Part shown: positions 27,251-35,540 of the stretch, one piece after another | How positions within the stretch are numbered: position 1 is the stretch's first letter | Layout: each line of letters begins with the position of its first letter | Translations under genes and position numbers: made by a program | DNA from: Bacteroidota bacterium | GTDB taxonomy: Bacteria > Bacteroidota > Bacteroidia > Chitinophagales > Chitinophagaceae | Reading direction: 5' to 3' | Assembly: GCA_026391125.1 (NCBI GenBank) | Contig: JAPLEO010000070.1 | Span: 1-47,433, forward strand | DNA length: 47,433 nt | The notes under the pieces: model-generated | Told to the model about the DNA's origin: nothing | What the model saw: the letters and a program-made list of their open reading frames with translations, nothing else | Database searches by the model: none

Positions 27251-28384
27251 CTACAAACGTGTCTTTAAAATGGGCAGCATTTGTTGCTTCCAAGAAACGT
27301 AGGTGCCAGCCAGAATATTGTTTCTTGCCTCGCCCATGAGCCATAAATAAAATGACAAATTATGGATGCTTGCTAATTGCAATCCTAAAATTTCCTTCGC
27401 AACAAATAAATGTCGCAAATAGGCTTTGGAGTAATACTGACTCATCTCTGAAGGCAATCCCGGGTCGATAGAACTAAAATCTGTTGCCCATTTTTTATTG
27501 CGAATATTGATCACACCTTGCGTTGTAAAAAGCATCCCATTTCTACCATTTCGAGTTGGCATTACGCAATCAAACATATCAATCCCTAAATCGATTCCTT
27601 CTAATAAATTCCAGGGCGTTCCTACACCCATTAAATACCTTGGTTTATCTGCAGGTAAAATGCTGCAACAAAGATCGGTGTACTCATACATCATCTCTTC
27701 TGGTTCACCTACACTCAAACCACCAATGGCATTTCCAACAGCATTTTTTGAAGCTACAAATTCGCAGGACGCTTTCCTCAAATCGGGATAGGTACTGCCT
27801 TGTACGATAGGAAACAGATTTTGTGTGTAGCCATATTTATCAGGCGTTTCTGCCAATCTAGTAAAACATCGAGTAAGCCAACGATGCGTTAGGTCCATAC
27901 TTTTACGAGCATAGTTATAGTCGCTCGGATAAGGCGGACACTCATCAAAAGCCATGATAATATCTGCCCCAATACTTCGCTGAATATCCATCACTGATTC
28001 TGGCGAAAACAAGTGTTTACTGCCATCGATATGAGATTGAAAAACCACACCTTCTTCTTTGATCTTTCTATTAGCTGCCAAGGAGAATACTTGGTATCCG
28101 CCACTATCTGTTAAGATGGGTCGATCCCATCCATTGAATTTGTGTAACCCACCTGCTGCTTCTAATACCTCGGTACCCGGACGTAGGTATAAATGATAGG
28201 TATTGCCTAAAATGATCTGTGCTTTTATGTCTTGTTTGAGCTGTTGTTGGGTAACTGCTTTCACTGATCCCACAGTGCCCACTGGCATAAAAATGGGGGT
28301 CTGAATACTGCCATGATCCGTTTGAATTATACCCGCCCTAGCTTTACCTTCTGTAGCTTCAAGGCTAAATGTTAATGCCGCCAT
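27251..28384 (-). CDS. tgt: Queuine tRNA-ribosyltransferase, zinc-site cysteines absent
   Basis: A 377-residue Tgt that swaps guanine 34 in GUN-anticodon tRNAs for a queuosine precursor. Visible are the substrate pocket DSGGYQVFSL, AFDECPPYP, GGLSVGEP, and the nucleophile Asp region FDCVMPTRNGRNG. The usual C-x-C-x2-C zinc ligands before the YSKAYLRHL helix are missing: the segment reads DPGLPSEMSQYYSKAYLRHL. The later His in SIHNLSFY is kept. The start at 28384 (MAALTFSLEA) is chosen because the upstream 19 codons are not conserved in character. Confidence 0.93.
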   Translation of the reverse strand: MAALTFSLEATEGKARAGIIQTDHGSIQTPIFMPVGTVGSVKAVTQQQLKQDIKAQIILGNTYHLYLRPGTEVLEAAGGLHKFNGWDRPILTDSGGYQVFSLAANRKIKEEGVVFQSHIDGSKHLFSPESVMDIQRSIGADIIMAFDECPPYPSDYNYARKSMDLTHRWLTRCFTRLAETPDKYGYTQNLFPIVQGSTYPDLRKASCEFVASKNAVGNAIGGLSVGEPEEMMYEYTDLCCSILPADKPRYLMGVGTPWNLLEGIDLGIDMFDCVMPTRNGRNGMLFTTQGVINIRNKKWATDFSSIDPGLPSEMSQYYSKAYLRHLFVAKEILGLQLASIHNLSFYLWLMGEARNNILAGTYVSWKQQMLPILKTRL

Positions 28385-28459
28385 TTTGCAAATGTCATCT
28401 TTTTTCCACATACCCACAAGCCGCACGTACCAAGGGCTCATAACTGTTACTTTTGCAGG

Positions 28460-29584
28460 ATGATGATACCGCCTCTATTGTGGACTATTGTGTTTTACTG
28501 CTTTTGCGCAGTGATCGCTATCCAGGTTCTCTATTATCTTTTCTTTTTCAGAAGACTTGCATTTTATAAGCCCACTCATGAAGGCGACAAAATGGAACAC
28601 CCCGTTTCAATTGTGGTTTGTGCTAGGGATGAGGCCGCTAACCTGATGCGTAATTTGCCAGGTATTTTGGTGCAAAACTATAAGACCTCACACGAAATTG
28701 TATTGGTGAATGATAATTCAACAGATGAGAGTCGCTATTTGATCGATGAGTTCAAAAAAACATTTAAGAACATCAATAATATCGAGCTCACGCAAGAAGC
28801 CAAAATGATCAGTGGGAAAAAATTTCCATTGTCAATGGGCATCCGTAGTGCGAAGTATGAGATCGTACTTTTAACGGATGCAGACTGTGTGCCTGCTTCC
28901 GAATTTTGGATCCAGAAAATGCAAGACGCTTACGACCATGATACTGAAATTGTATTGGGTTATGGTGCCTATCATAAGAAATCTGGCATCTTAAATAAAT
29001 TGATTCGTTTTGAAACATTCCATACTGCTTTACAATACCTCTCTTACGCATTAGCTGGTAAACCTTATATGGGTGTGGGTAGAAACTTGAGTTATAAAAA
29101 AGAAGTCTTCTTACGCAACAAAGGATTTTCATCAATCAATCAAATCCCTAGTGGCGATGATGATTTGTTCATTAATCAGGTTGCAAATTCAGAAAATACA
29201 AAGATTGAGATTGACCCTGAAGCTCATACGCTTAGTGAAGCAAAGCGCAGCTGGGGCGAATGGATGACGCAGAAATACCGTCATTATACTACTGCCAAAT
29301 ATTATAAAGGTTCTCATAAGTTTTTATTAGGTCTATACTCTTCTACACTTTTCATGATCTATCCTCTACTTGCTGTGTCTATCATTTTCTTTAATTGGTG
29401 GATGCCTTTAGCGGTATTTGGTCTACGCTTTATTATTCAAGCGATCGTTCTATTTAAATCCATGAAGAAATTAAACGAATCAGACCTCTGGCCTTGGTTT
29501 TTATTTTTTGATATAGGGATGTTCTTTTTTTACATTTTTACGATACCCGCCATATGGAAAGCACCCCGCAAAAACTGGGATTAA
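28460..29584 (+). CDS. Membrane-anchored family 2 glycosyltransferase
   Basis: A 374-residue GT2 enzyme. An N-terminal membrane helix (about 7-30) precedes the GT-A domain: VSIVVCARDEAANL, EIVLVNDNSTDES, the DxD metal site in LLTDADCVPA, and GDDDLFINQVA. Two or three C-terminal helices (about 285-365) anchor it. The product glycan or glycolipid is unknown. It overlaps rsmG downstream by 31 bp. A TACTTTTG box at 28448-28455, just before the ATG, matches the -7 element TAnnTTTG and would give a very short or absent leader; no good -33 TTG is seen. Confidence 0.88.
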   Translation: MMIPPLLWTIVFYCFCAVIAIQVLYYLFFFRRLAFYKPTHEGDKMEHPVSIVVCARDEAANLMRNLPGILVQNYKTSHEIVLVNDNSTDESRYLIDEFKKTFKNINNIELTQEAKMISGKKFPLSMGIRSAKYEIVLLTDADCVPASEFWIQKMQDAYDHDTEIVLGYGAYHKKSGILNKLIRFETFHTALQYLSYALAGKPYMGVGRNLSYKKEVFLRNKGFSSINQIPSGDDDLFINQVANSENTKIEIDPEAHTLSEAKRSWGEWMTQKYRHYTTAKYYKGSHKFLLGLYSSTLFMIYPLLAVSIIFFNWWMPLAVFGLRFIIQAIVLFKSMKKLNESDLWPWFLFFDIGMFFFYIFTIPAIWKAPRKNWD

Positions 29585-30201
29585 TTCTGAAATATTTTTC
29601 AGAGTTCACACCAAAACAGACAGAGCAGTTCGCTGCTTTAGAAGAACTGTATAAAGAATGGAACGCAAAGATCAACGTTGTATCCAGAAAAGACATTGAT
29701 AGCATTTACTTGCACCATGTATTGCATTCTCTGAGCATTGCAGCGATCGTTAATTTTAACCCCGGCACACAGATCATTGATATTGGCTGTGGTGGCGGTT
29801 TCCCGGGTGTTCCTTTAGCCATATTTTTTCCTGAAACGCAGTTTCACATGGTAGATAGTATCGCCAAAAAATTAAAAGTGGTAGATGCCGTATGTGAAGG
29901 AGCCGGTATTAAAAATATTACAACACAACATACAAGGGCAGAAGAAATTAAAAATAGAAAATTCGACTTCGCAGTTTCTCGTGCAGTTGCTCCACTCAAA
30001 GATTTATGGACATGGGCCGGCCCACTCATCAAAAAAGGAGGCAATCAAGATGTACCCAATGGCTTGATCTGTTTAAAAGGCGGAGACCTCAACCAAGAAA
30101 TATCAGAAAGCGGATTAAGGCCTAAAATGATTCCAATCTATAAGTTCTTTGAAGAGGAATACTTTAAGGAGAAGTTCATTATTCACGCTGAAAAAAAGTG
30201 A
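29554..30201 (+). CDS. rsmG: 16S rRNA m7G527 methyltransferase
   Basis: A 215-residue RsmG (GidB). The SAM-binding motif I is IIDIGCGGGFPGVPLAI, with the acidic residue in FHMVDSIAKKLKVV. The RNA-side segment is FAVSRAVAPLKDLWTW. It methylates G527 in 16S rRNA. The length is normal. The start lies inside the upstream glycosyltransferase gene (31 bp overlap), so the two are translated from one mRNA. Confidence 0.94.
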   Translation: MESTPQKLGLILKYFSEFTPKQTEQFAALEELYKEWNAKINVVSRKDIDSIYLHHVLHSLSIAAIVNFNPGTQIIDIGCGGGFPGVPLAIFFPETQFHMVDSIAKKLKVVDAVCEGAGIKNITTQHTRAEEIKNRKFDFAVSRAVAPLKDLWTWAGPLIKKGGNQDVPNGLICLKGGDLNQEISESGLRPKMIPIYKFFEEEYFKEKFIIHAEKK

Positions 30202-30224
30202 AGAGATATTTGAAGAAGTGAAGA

Positions 30225-30319
30225 GATAAAAGATAAAAGTGAAGAGAGGTTTGTAGGTGAATAAGTGAAAAGTTCAACTCTTCACTTACCCGCTTTCCCT
30301 CCTCTCTTCACTTTTATCT
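30225..30319. repeat. Long inverted repeat with nested hairpin between convergent genes
   Basis: The left arm (30225-30249) ends AAAAGTGAAGAGAGG. The right arm starts at 30301 with CCTCTCTTCACTTTTATCT, complementary over 19 bp. Inside, AGTGAAAAGTT (30264-30274) and AACTCTTCACT (30276-30286) form a second hairpin. The structure fills the gap between rsmG (plus) and the M1 peptidase gene (minus) and probably stops transcription from both sides. The GAAGTGAAGAGAT words also recur outside the arms. Confidence 0.65.
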
Positions 30320-30331
30320 CTTATCTTTTAT

Positions 30332-32278
30332 CTAGTCAGGTATTACCAGTTTGTTATTAGACTTATTAATGTCCGCAAGACGTTGTGTTGGATCTATCTC
30401 TATTGATTTCAAATCTTTAATCGCCCTTGATGTTGAAATACTATATTCGGGATTGGTCCAATGCCATTCTGTATGCACAATGCGATTGTCAGTAGCATTC
30501 TCATTAGGCTTTTCTCCAAACATAAGATCCAATGGAACATAGTGCAATTCTTTGCTACCGTCCTTGAAGGTTAATAACACTTCAATTGGCATTGGCATTT
30601 TTCCAACACGTTTTATAATGATGAAAGTTTTGTCATCTATTGCACTGATATCTCCTACCGCATAATCAATTGTTTTGGTGCTATTCACCCAATACTCTTT
30701 ATACCACTGCAAAGCAAGTCCACTGGTTTTTTCAGCAACACGAATAAAATCATTCGCATTCGGATGTTTAAAATGCCATTGGTCATAATAATTCAGTAAC
30801 ACTTTGTCTCTAATACTGTCTCCAATAATGTATCCGAGCTGACCCATAAAAGTTGCGCCTTTTGAATAAGAAGCATTACTATATGCTAGGTTAGTATTAT
30901 AATGATCTGAGTGTGTACTCATTGGCTCTTCTAATCCAGAACGAACAAGTCCAAAGTATCCTTCATAAGATCCATTATGGTTTAAGGGTAATTTTGTTTT
31001 GTTTGCTTCATTCATTCGAGCGATAGCAGCTTTTGCTGCATCGTTTATATAAGGCGCTTGAGATGCCCAGTTGGTATAATAATAATTTGAAATTTCGCCT
31101 GTTGCATAATCTGTAAACCCTTCATCCATCCAAGGGAACAGACTTTCGTTAGTGCCCATAATATGTTGATACCAACTATGCATCCACTCATGAAACACGG
31201 TACCTAAACCAGGCCCTTTTATAAGAGTAGCCATCGCATATTCCATCCCACCATCTCCACCTTGTATGAACGAATATTGAGGATAAGGATATTTTCCGAA
31301 TTTCTTCTCCATAAATGGCAAGGCTTTTTCAGCGGCCCATAACACATTGTACCAAGCACTATCTGCTTTTGCATCTACTGGTTTGTAAAATACATTCAAC
31401 ACCACGCCAGAAGCCGTTTTCTTTGAAAGATGTTGATAGGCAGGGTCTGCGGCCCAAACAAAATCATGAATATTAGAACCTGTAAAATTCCAAGTAAGTG
31501 TAGTACCTGTTACTGCTGGTACCTTGACGCCGGGTGCTTCAAAACCAAATCCAATTTGATTGGGGTTTTGTAACACACCTGTTGCAGCAATCATATAATT
31601 TTTATCGATGTTGATCTTCACATCATAATCTCCCCAAACACCGTAGAACTCACGCGCAATATAAGGATTGGCATTCCATCCTTGATAATCGTACTCTACC
31701 ATTTTAGGGTACCACTGACTCATACTGTAACGCACACCTTCTGCATTATCTCTTCCACTTCTACGAATTTGAATGGGCACTTGTGCTTCAAAATTTACAT
31801 CCAACAAAGTTTTTGATTTAGGTAAAAGCGCTTTATCAAGACGCACTTCTAAAATGGTCTCGTGCTCGATCAATTGCTGATCTTTACCATTGATCTTTAT
31901 ACTAGATACTTTTTGATACCCAATCTCTTTGTCGCTTAATTTGCTGATCCTATCTCGTACCCTTGAATCCCAATCAGGAACTTGATCACCCCTTCGATTG
32001 GTAAGTGTGATTTTACCCAATTCTCTACTACGCAGATCCATACTACTATTTGGCTGAAATGCATTCCAATAAAGGTGAAGAAATACTTTTTGAAGTGTAT
32101 CAGGGGAATTGTTGATATACTCTATTTTCTCTGTACCACTAAATTGGTTGCTTACAACATTCATGTTCACATTGATATTGTACTTGATATGTTGCTGCCA
32201 ACGATCGGGTTGAGCTTGAATTTTACCAAAACAAAACACACTAAAAAAACCAGTTGCTAAAAATGCCAGTTTACGCAT
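30332..32278 (-). CDS. M1 family metallopeptidase (aminopeptidase-like)
   Basis: A 648-residue exported zinc peptidase with signal peptide MRKLAFLATGFFSVFCFGK. A beta-sandwich N-terminal domain leads to the catalytic domain with GGMEYAMATL (the GAMEN-like exopeptidase loop) and the zinc motif HEWMHSWYQHI, with the third ligand Glu in MDEGFTDYATGE. A further catalytic-type Tyr lies near SNASYSKGATFMGQL. Family members release N-terminal amino acids; the periplasmic location suggests peptide scavenging. It follows the S10 carboxypeptidase gene by 65 bp, so both peptide ends could be trimmed. Confidence 0.9.
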   Translation of the reverse strand: MRKLAFLATGFFSVFCFGKIQAQPDRWQQHIKYNINVNMNVVSNQFSGTEKIEYINNSPDTLQKVFLHLYWNAFQPNSSMDLRSRELGKITLTNRRGDQVPDWDSRVRDRISKLSDKEIGYQKVSSIKINGKDQQLIEHETILEVRLDKALLPKSKTLLDVNFEAQVPIQIRRSGRDNAEGVRYSMSQWYPKMVEYDYQGWNANPYIAREFYGVWGDYDVKINIDKNYMIAATGVLQNPNQIGFGFEAPGVKVPAVTGTTLTWNFTGSNIHDFVWAADPAYQHLSKKTASGVVLNVFYKPVDAKADSAWYNVLWAAEKALPFMEKKFGKYPYPQYSFIQGGDGGMEYAMATLIKGPGLGTVFHEWMHSWYQHIMGTNESLFPWMDEGFTDYATGEISNYYYTNWASQAPYINDAAKAAIARMNEANKTKLPLNHNGSYEGYFGLVRSGLEEPMSTHSDHYNTNLAYSNASYSKGATFMGQLGYIIGDSIRDKVLLNYYDQWHFKHPNANDFIRVAEKTSGLALQWYKEYWVNSTKTIDYAVGDISAIDDKTFIIIKRVGKMPMPIEVLLTFKDGSKELHYVPLDLMFGEKPNENATDNRIVHTEWHWTNPEYSISTSRAIKDLKSIEIDPTQRLADINKSNNKLVIPD

Positions 32279-32343
32279 AAATTTATTTTAAAGCATAAAA
32301 TTGAATAAATAACCTTTTCAATTAAAAAGAATATGATGAATGA

Positions 32344-33849
32344 TTATTTCGTGTTGTCGGCCCAATTATAAAAAGCATCCACATCTTTTTTGAATTGTGC
32401 CAATGATGGTTTATTAATATAGTACATATGACCCGCCTCATAAAAATGGACTTTCACATTTTTGCGCTGCTCGGGTCTTAAAAACATATGTTCTAGATCG
32501 TAATTGGCGGTAAAATATGGGGTTGCAAAATCATAGTATCCACAACCCAAGTAAACTTTTAAAGAAGGGTTTTTTGCCATTGCATCACGCATACTTTCTG
32601 CCACATTCAGAAACTGATTTTGAACATTGTTATAATTCCATGGATACACGTCGCCAAAAATATTGTAGCCCTTTTCTTCTTTGAAATTCAATTCCTTTTG
32701 AAAGTAATCATTGATAGCTGCAGTAAATGGTCCGTCTATATTTACAAACGAAGGGTCAAAGCTCACTGTTTCACCTGCATCATCTAGATCTCGACCAGTA
32801 AATCTTGCGTCTAAACGGCCAATGGTTAATCCATCAGTTCTACGTAACTCTTTCCAAAAGCGCCCCTCTCCCACGCGTAAATTACTTTGTAAGATCAATT
32901 CTTTACTTAACCCTGTATAATAACTCATTTTAGTTGCAACAGCATCCTTCTCTGCATCTGTTAACCATCCACCTTTGATTAAGGCTGTAGCATATTCACC
33001 GATAGCAAATTGCTCAGACTCTTTCAAAGTTTTTTGCAAGTCTTGTTGTAATGCTGGCGCTAATTTTTTATGATACCATGCAGCGGCTGTATAAGAAGGA
33101 ATGTACAAAGCACGAGGCAAATCATTCCCCACATAATAATCGTTGGTGCCAAAATTCAATACTGCAGAGATCAAGAAAATGCCATTTAAATAGATACGAT
33201 GTCGATCTTGTAAATACTTACTTAAACCGGCAGCTCTTGTAGTACCATAACTTTCCCCAGCTAAATACTTTGGCGAACCCCAGCGCTCATATCGAGATAA
33301 AAAATGGCGAATAAAAGATCCCATTGATGCAATGTCTTCTTCATATCCATGAAACTGTTTAGGAGATTCTCCAGGCGCAGCCCTACTGAATCCTGTTGAA
33401 ACGGGATCAATGAAAACTAGATCCGATTTACTTAACCAAGTAAATTCATTGTTGATATATTTATAAGGAGGCGGTGTTGCTAGTCCATCGTCATTTAATA
33501 ATACTCTCTTCGGACCAATGCCACCCATATGCAACCAAACTGAAGAAGAGCCTGGTCCGCCATTAAAAGTAAAAGTGACAGGTCTTTTTCCTGCATCTGC
33601 TCCATCTTTTTTATAATAAGTAAAGAAAACTTTTGCAATTAATTTACCCGTATCGTTTTTGAGATTGAGATAACCAGTACTTGCAGTATACTCAATTTTG
33701 TTGCCGTCTACTGAAACACTATTATGTGTTACTGTAACTTCTACTCCGGCAGGAATTAATTCTGCAATTGCTGGACTAGTAGGTGTTTTCTGTGCTGTTG
33801 CAAGCAAAGTAACAATGCAACAGATCAATAAAGAAATGTTCTTTTTCAT
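32344..33849 (-). CDS. S10 family serine carboxypeptidase
   Basis: A 501-residue exported peptidase, signal peptide MKKNISLLICCIVTLLATAQ. The oxyanion segment is TFNGGPGSSSVWLHMGGIGP. The catalytic Ser sits in LAGESYGTTRAAG, Asp in VYLGCGYYDFATP, His in YEAGHMYYI. Acid-type serine carboxypeptidases of this family are common in secretory proteomes of Bacteroidota. The ATG at 33849 is chosen because seven residues of an upstream start would precede the signal peptide needlessly. Confidence 0.92.
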   Translation of the reverse strand: MKKNISLLICCIVTLLATAQKTPTSPAIAELIPAGVEVTVTHNSVSVDGNKIEYTASTGYLNLKNDTGKLIAKVFFTYYKKDGADAGKRPVTFTFNGGPGSSSVWLHMGGIGPKRVLLNDDGLATPPPYKYINNEFTWLSKSDLVFIDPVSTGFSRAAPGESPKQFHGYEEDIASMGSFIRHFLSRYERWGSPKYLAGESYGTTRAAGLSKYLQDRHRIYLNGIFLISAVLNFGTNDYYVGNDLPRALYIPSYTAAAWYHKKLAPALQQDLQKTLKESEQFAIGEYATALIKGGWLTDAEKDAVATKMSYYTGLSKELILQSNLRVGEGRFWKELRRTDGLTIGRLDARFTGRDLDDAGETVSFDPSFVNIDGPFTAAINDYFQKELNFKEEKGYNIFGDVYPWNYNNVQNQFLNVAESMRDAMAKNPSLKVYLGCGYYDFATPYFTANYDLEHMFLRPEQRKNVKVHFYEAGHMYYINKPSLAQFKKDVDAFYNWADNTK

Positions 33850-33915
33850 AAGTATTAGTTGGAACGTCAAGATAGGAATTGTTTGGGAAATATTATTCCT
33901 TACCAGCTATAACTA

Positions 33916-34503
33916 CTACACTCGTTTATTTTCTTCAAACATCTTAGTGAGCTCACGACTTACGCAACAAATGCGGTCGGCACCAAAATATACGGCTAGC
34001 TCTTCTAATGTTTTAACCAATCTCATCGGACTCTCATAAATGATCATCGTACGTTCTTCGTTGGCTAATTGTTTGAGTAAGGTTTGCCTTCCCTTTTTCA
34101 TGGGCAAGAAACCTTCAAACACAAAGCGGTTTGTGGGGATACCGCTATTAACTAATGCAGGAACAAAAGCTGCAGCTCCAGGCAAGCAATTTACAACTAC
34201 ATCATTTTTGATGCACTCACGCACCAATAAAAATGCTGGATCTGAAATACCAGGCGTACCTGCATCAGTAATCAACGCCATGTTTCTACCCGATTTTAAC
34301 TGATCAACAATATGCTGCACAATTTTGTGCTCATTGTGTTGGTGATAAGGTGAGATGGGCTTATTGATCTGATAATGGTTCAATAATTTTGATGAGGTAC
34401 GCGTATCCTCGCAGAGTATTACATCTACCTGCTGCAATACTTCGATCGAGCGTAGTGTAATGTCTTTTAGATTTCCAAGAGGTGTTGGTACGAGGTATAG
34501 CAT
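33916..34503 (-). CDS. rsmI: 16S rRNA C1402 2'-O-methyltransferase, C-terminus lost
   Basis: A 195-residue RsmI. Visible family motifs are LYLVPTPLGNLKDITLRSI, VILCEDTRTS, ALITDAGTPGISDPAF, CLPGAAAFVPALVNSGIP, FVFEGFLP and YESPMRL, then CVSRELTKMFEENKR. The family normally continues with a Gly-Thr-rich stretch and a last strand near GEIVVVIAGK. Here the frame runs into TAG right after NKRV. In the next frame the bases at 33893-33919 still encode SVVVIAGKE and a stop. Roughly 50-60 bp therefore seem deleted out of frame. Activity is uncertain because the C-terminal strand is lost. Confidence 0.85.
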   Translation of the reverse strand: MLYLVPTPLGNLKDITLRSIEVLQQVDVILCEDTRTSSKLLNHYQINKPISPYHQHNEHKIVQHIVDQLKSGRNMALITDAGTPGISDPAFLLVRECIKNDVVVNCLPGAAAFVPALVNSGIPTNRFVFEGFLPMKKGRQTLLKQLANEERTMIIYESPMRLVKTLEELAVYFGADRICCVSRELTKMFEENKRV

Positions 34504-34512
34504 AGAAATGGT

Positions 34513-34761
34513 CTAGTTGATCATTTCTATTTCAAAAAATTCCATCACAGGATTCGCCAATAATTTCTGACAAGCATCTTGTGCAACTTGCTTTGCTGCT
34601 TCTTCACTTGCAGCTTCAACTGCTAAAGTAATGTGCTTACCTACACGTACATCAGATACAGTGGTAATCCCAAGATTTTTTAATCCACCCATCACTGCTT
34701 TACCCTGTGGGTCTAACAAGTCTTTTAGTGGCATTACTTTAATCTGAACATTATAAATCAT
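34513..34761 (-). CDS. purS: Phosphoribosylformylglycinamidine synthase subunit PurS
   Basis: An 82-residue PurS: LKDLLDPQGKAVMGGLKNLG, then VSDVRVGKHITLAVEA and KLLANPVMEFFEIEMI. It is the small bridging subunit of the PurLQS complex of purine synthesis. purL and purQ are not in the window. It lies 15 bp after pssA and 9 bp before rsmI in a tight operon. Confidence 0.92.
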   Translation of the reverse strand: MIYNVQIKVMPLKDLLDPQGKAVMGGLKNLGITTVSDVRVGKHITLAVEAASEEAAKQVAQDACQKLLANPVMEFFEIEMIN

Positions 34762-34776
34762 ACAAGTTGAATTAGG

Positions 34777-35532
34777 TTATTTATAGTACAAAGATAGAAT
34801 TGTATAAGCTATAAAACTAAGTGTAACTGCCAACCAGCCAAAAACAAAGGCCGAAATCAACGCCACAATAGCTATAATGATGAATGGCAGTAAGGCTTTT
34901 ACAGAAAACTGTTTAAATTTCAATGCCATCATCGGGAGGGTAGAAACCATCAAATAACTGGCAATAATGATCACTGCATACCAAAACCAATAATTGCGTA
35001 GTAAATGTATTAGCCATGCATCTTTCGAGAACCAATACACTAAAGGAAATGATGCAATCCAGATTCCTATTGCAGGTATTGGTACCCCTTTAAATCCGTA
35101 GCTCTGTTCTGTATCGATATTAAATCTTGCTAAACGATAGGCGCCGGCACAGGGCACAATAAATGCAGGTAATAAAAATAAGGTACTGATGTCTAGTCCA
35201 CCTTCTTGTTGAGAAAAGCTCAATCTCAAAAATTGATAAATAATTAAACCAGGAGCCACGCCAAAACTTACCACATCTGCTAATGAGTCTAATTGCTTTC
35301 CCAATTCAGAAGGCACTTTTAATAATCGCGCAACAAAACCATCAAAAAAATCTACCACAGCAGCAATTGTAATAAAAATACTTGCCATATATATCCGTTC
35401 AGGGATCTCTACCAGATTCTCGCCATTGGCATCAAAACTCACGGCCAAACCAGATTGCATGATCGATACAATTGCCATGCAACCAAAAAAAAGATTGGCT
35501 AGTGTAAACAGATTTGGAATTTGTTTTTTCAT
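34777..35532 (-). CDS. pssA: CDP-diacylglycerol-serine O-phosphatidyltransferase
   Basis: A 251-residue integral membrane enzyme making phosphatidylserine, the precursor of phosphatidylethanolamine. The CDP-alcohol phosphotransferase motif D-G-x2-A-R-x8-G-x3-D-x3-D is complete (residues about 64-86, starting DGFVARLLKVP and ending QLDSLAD). Six hydrophobic segments are visible, starting with IPNLFTLANLFFGCMAIVSI. It lies in the pepP-pssA-purS-rsmI run with gaps of 8-15 bp. Confidence 0.93.
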   Translation of the reverse strand: MKKQIPNLFTLANLFFGCMAIVSIMQSGLAVSFDANGENLVEIPERIYMASIFITIAAVVDFFDGFVARLLKVPSELGKQLDSLADVVSFGVAPGLIIYQFLRLSFSQQEGGLDISTLFLLPAFIVPCAGAYRLARFNIDTEQSYGFKGVPIPAIGIWIASFPLVYWFSKDAWLIHLLRNYWFWYAVIIIASYLMVSTLPMMALKFKQFSVKALLPFIIIAIVALISAFVFGWLAVTLSFIAYTILSLYYK

Positions 35533-35540
35533 TTTGGATG

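Noticed and set aside
27156..27344. Minus-strand ORF overlapping the end of tgt
   Set aside because: Different frame of tgt and intergenic sequence; no recognisable features.
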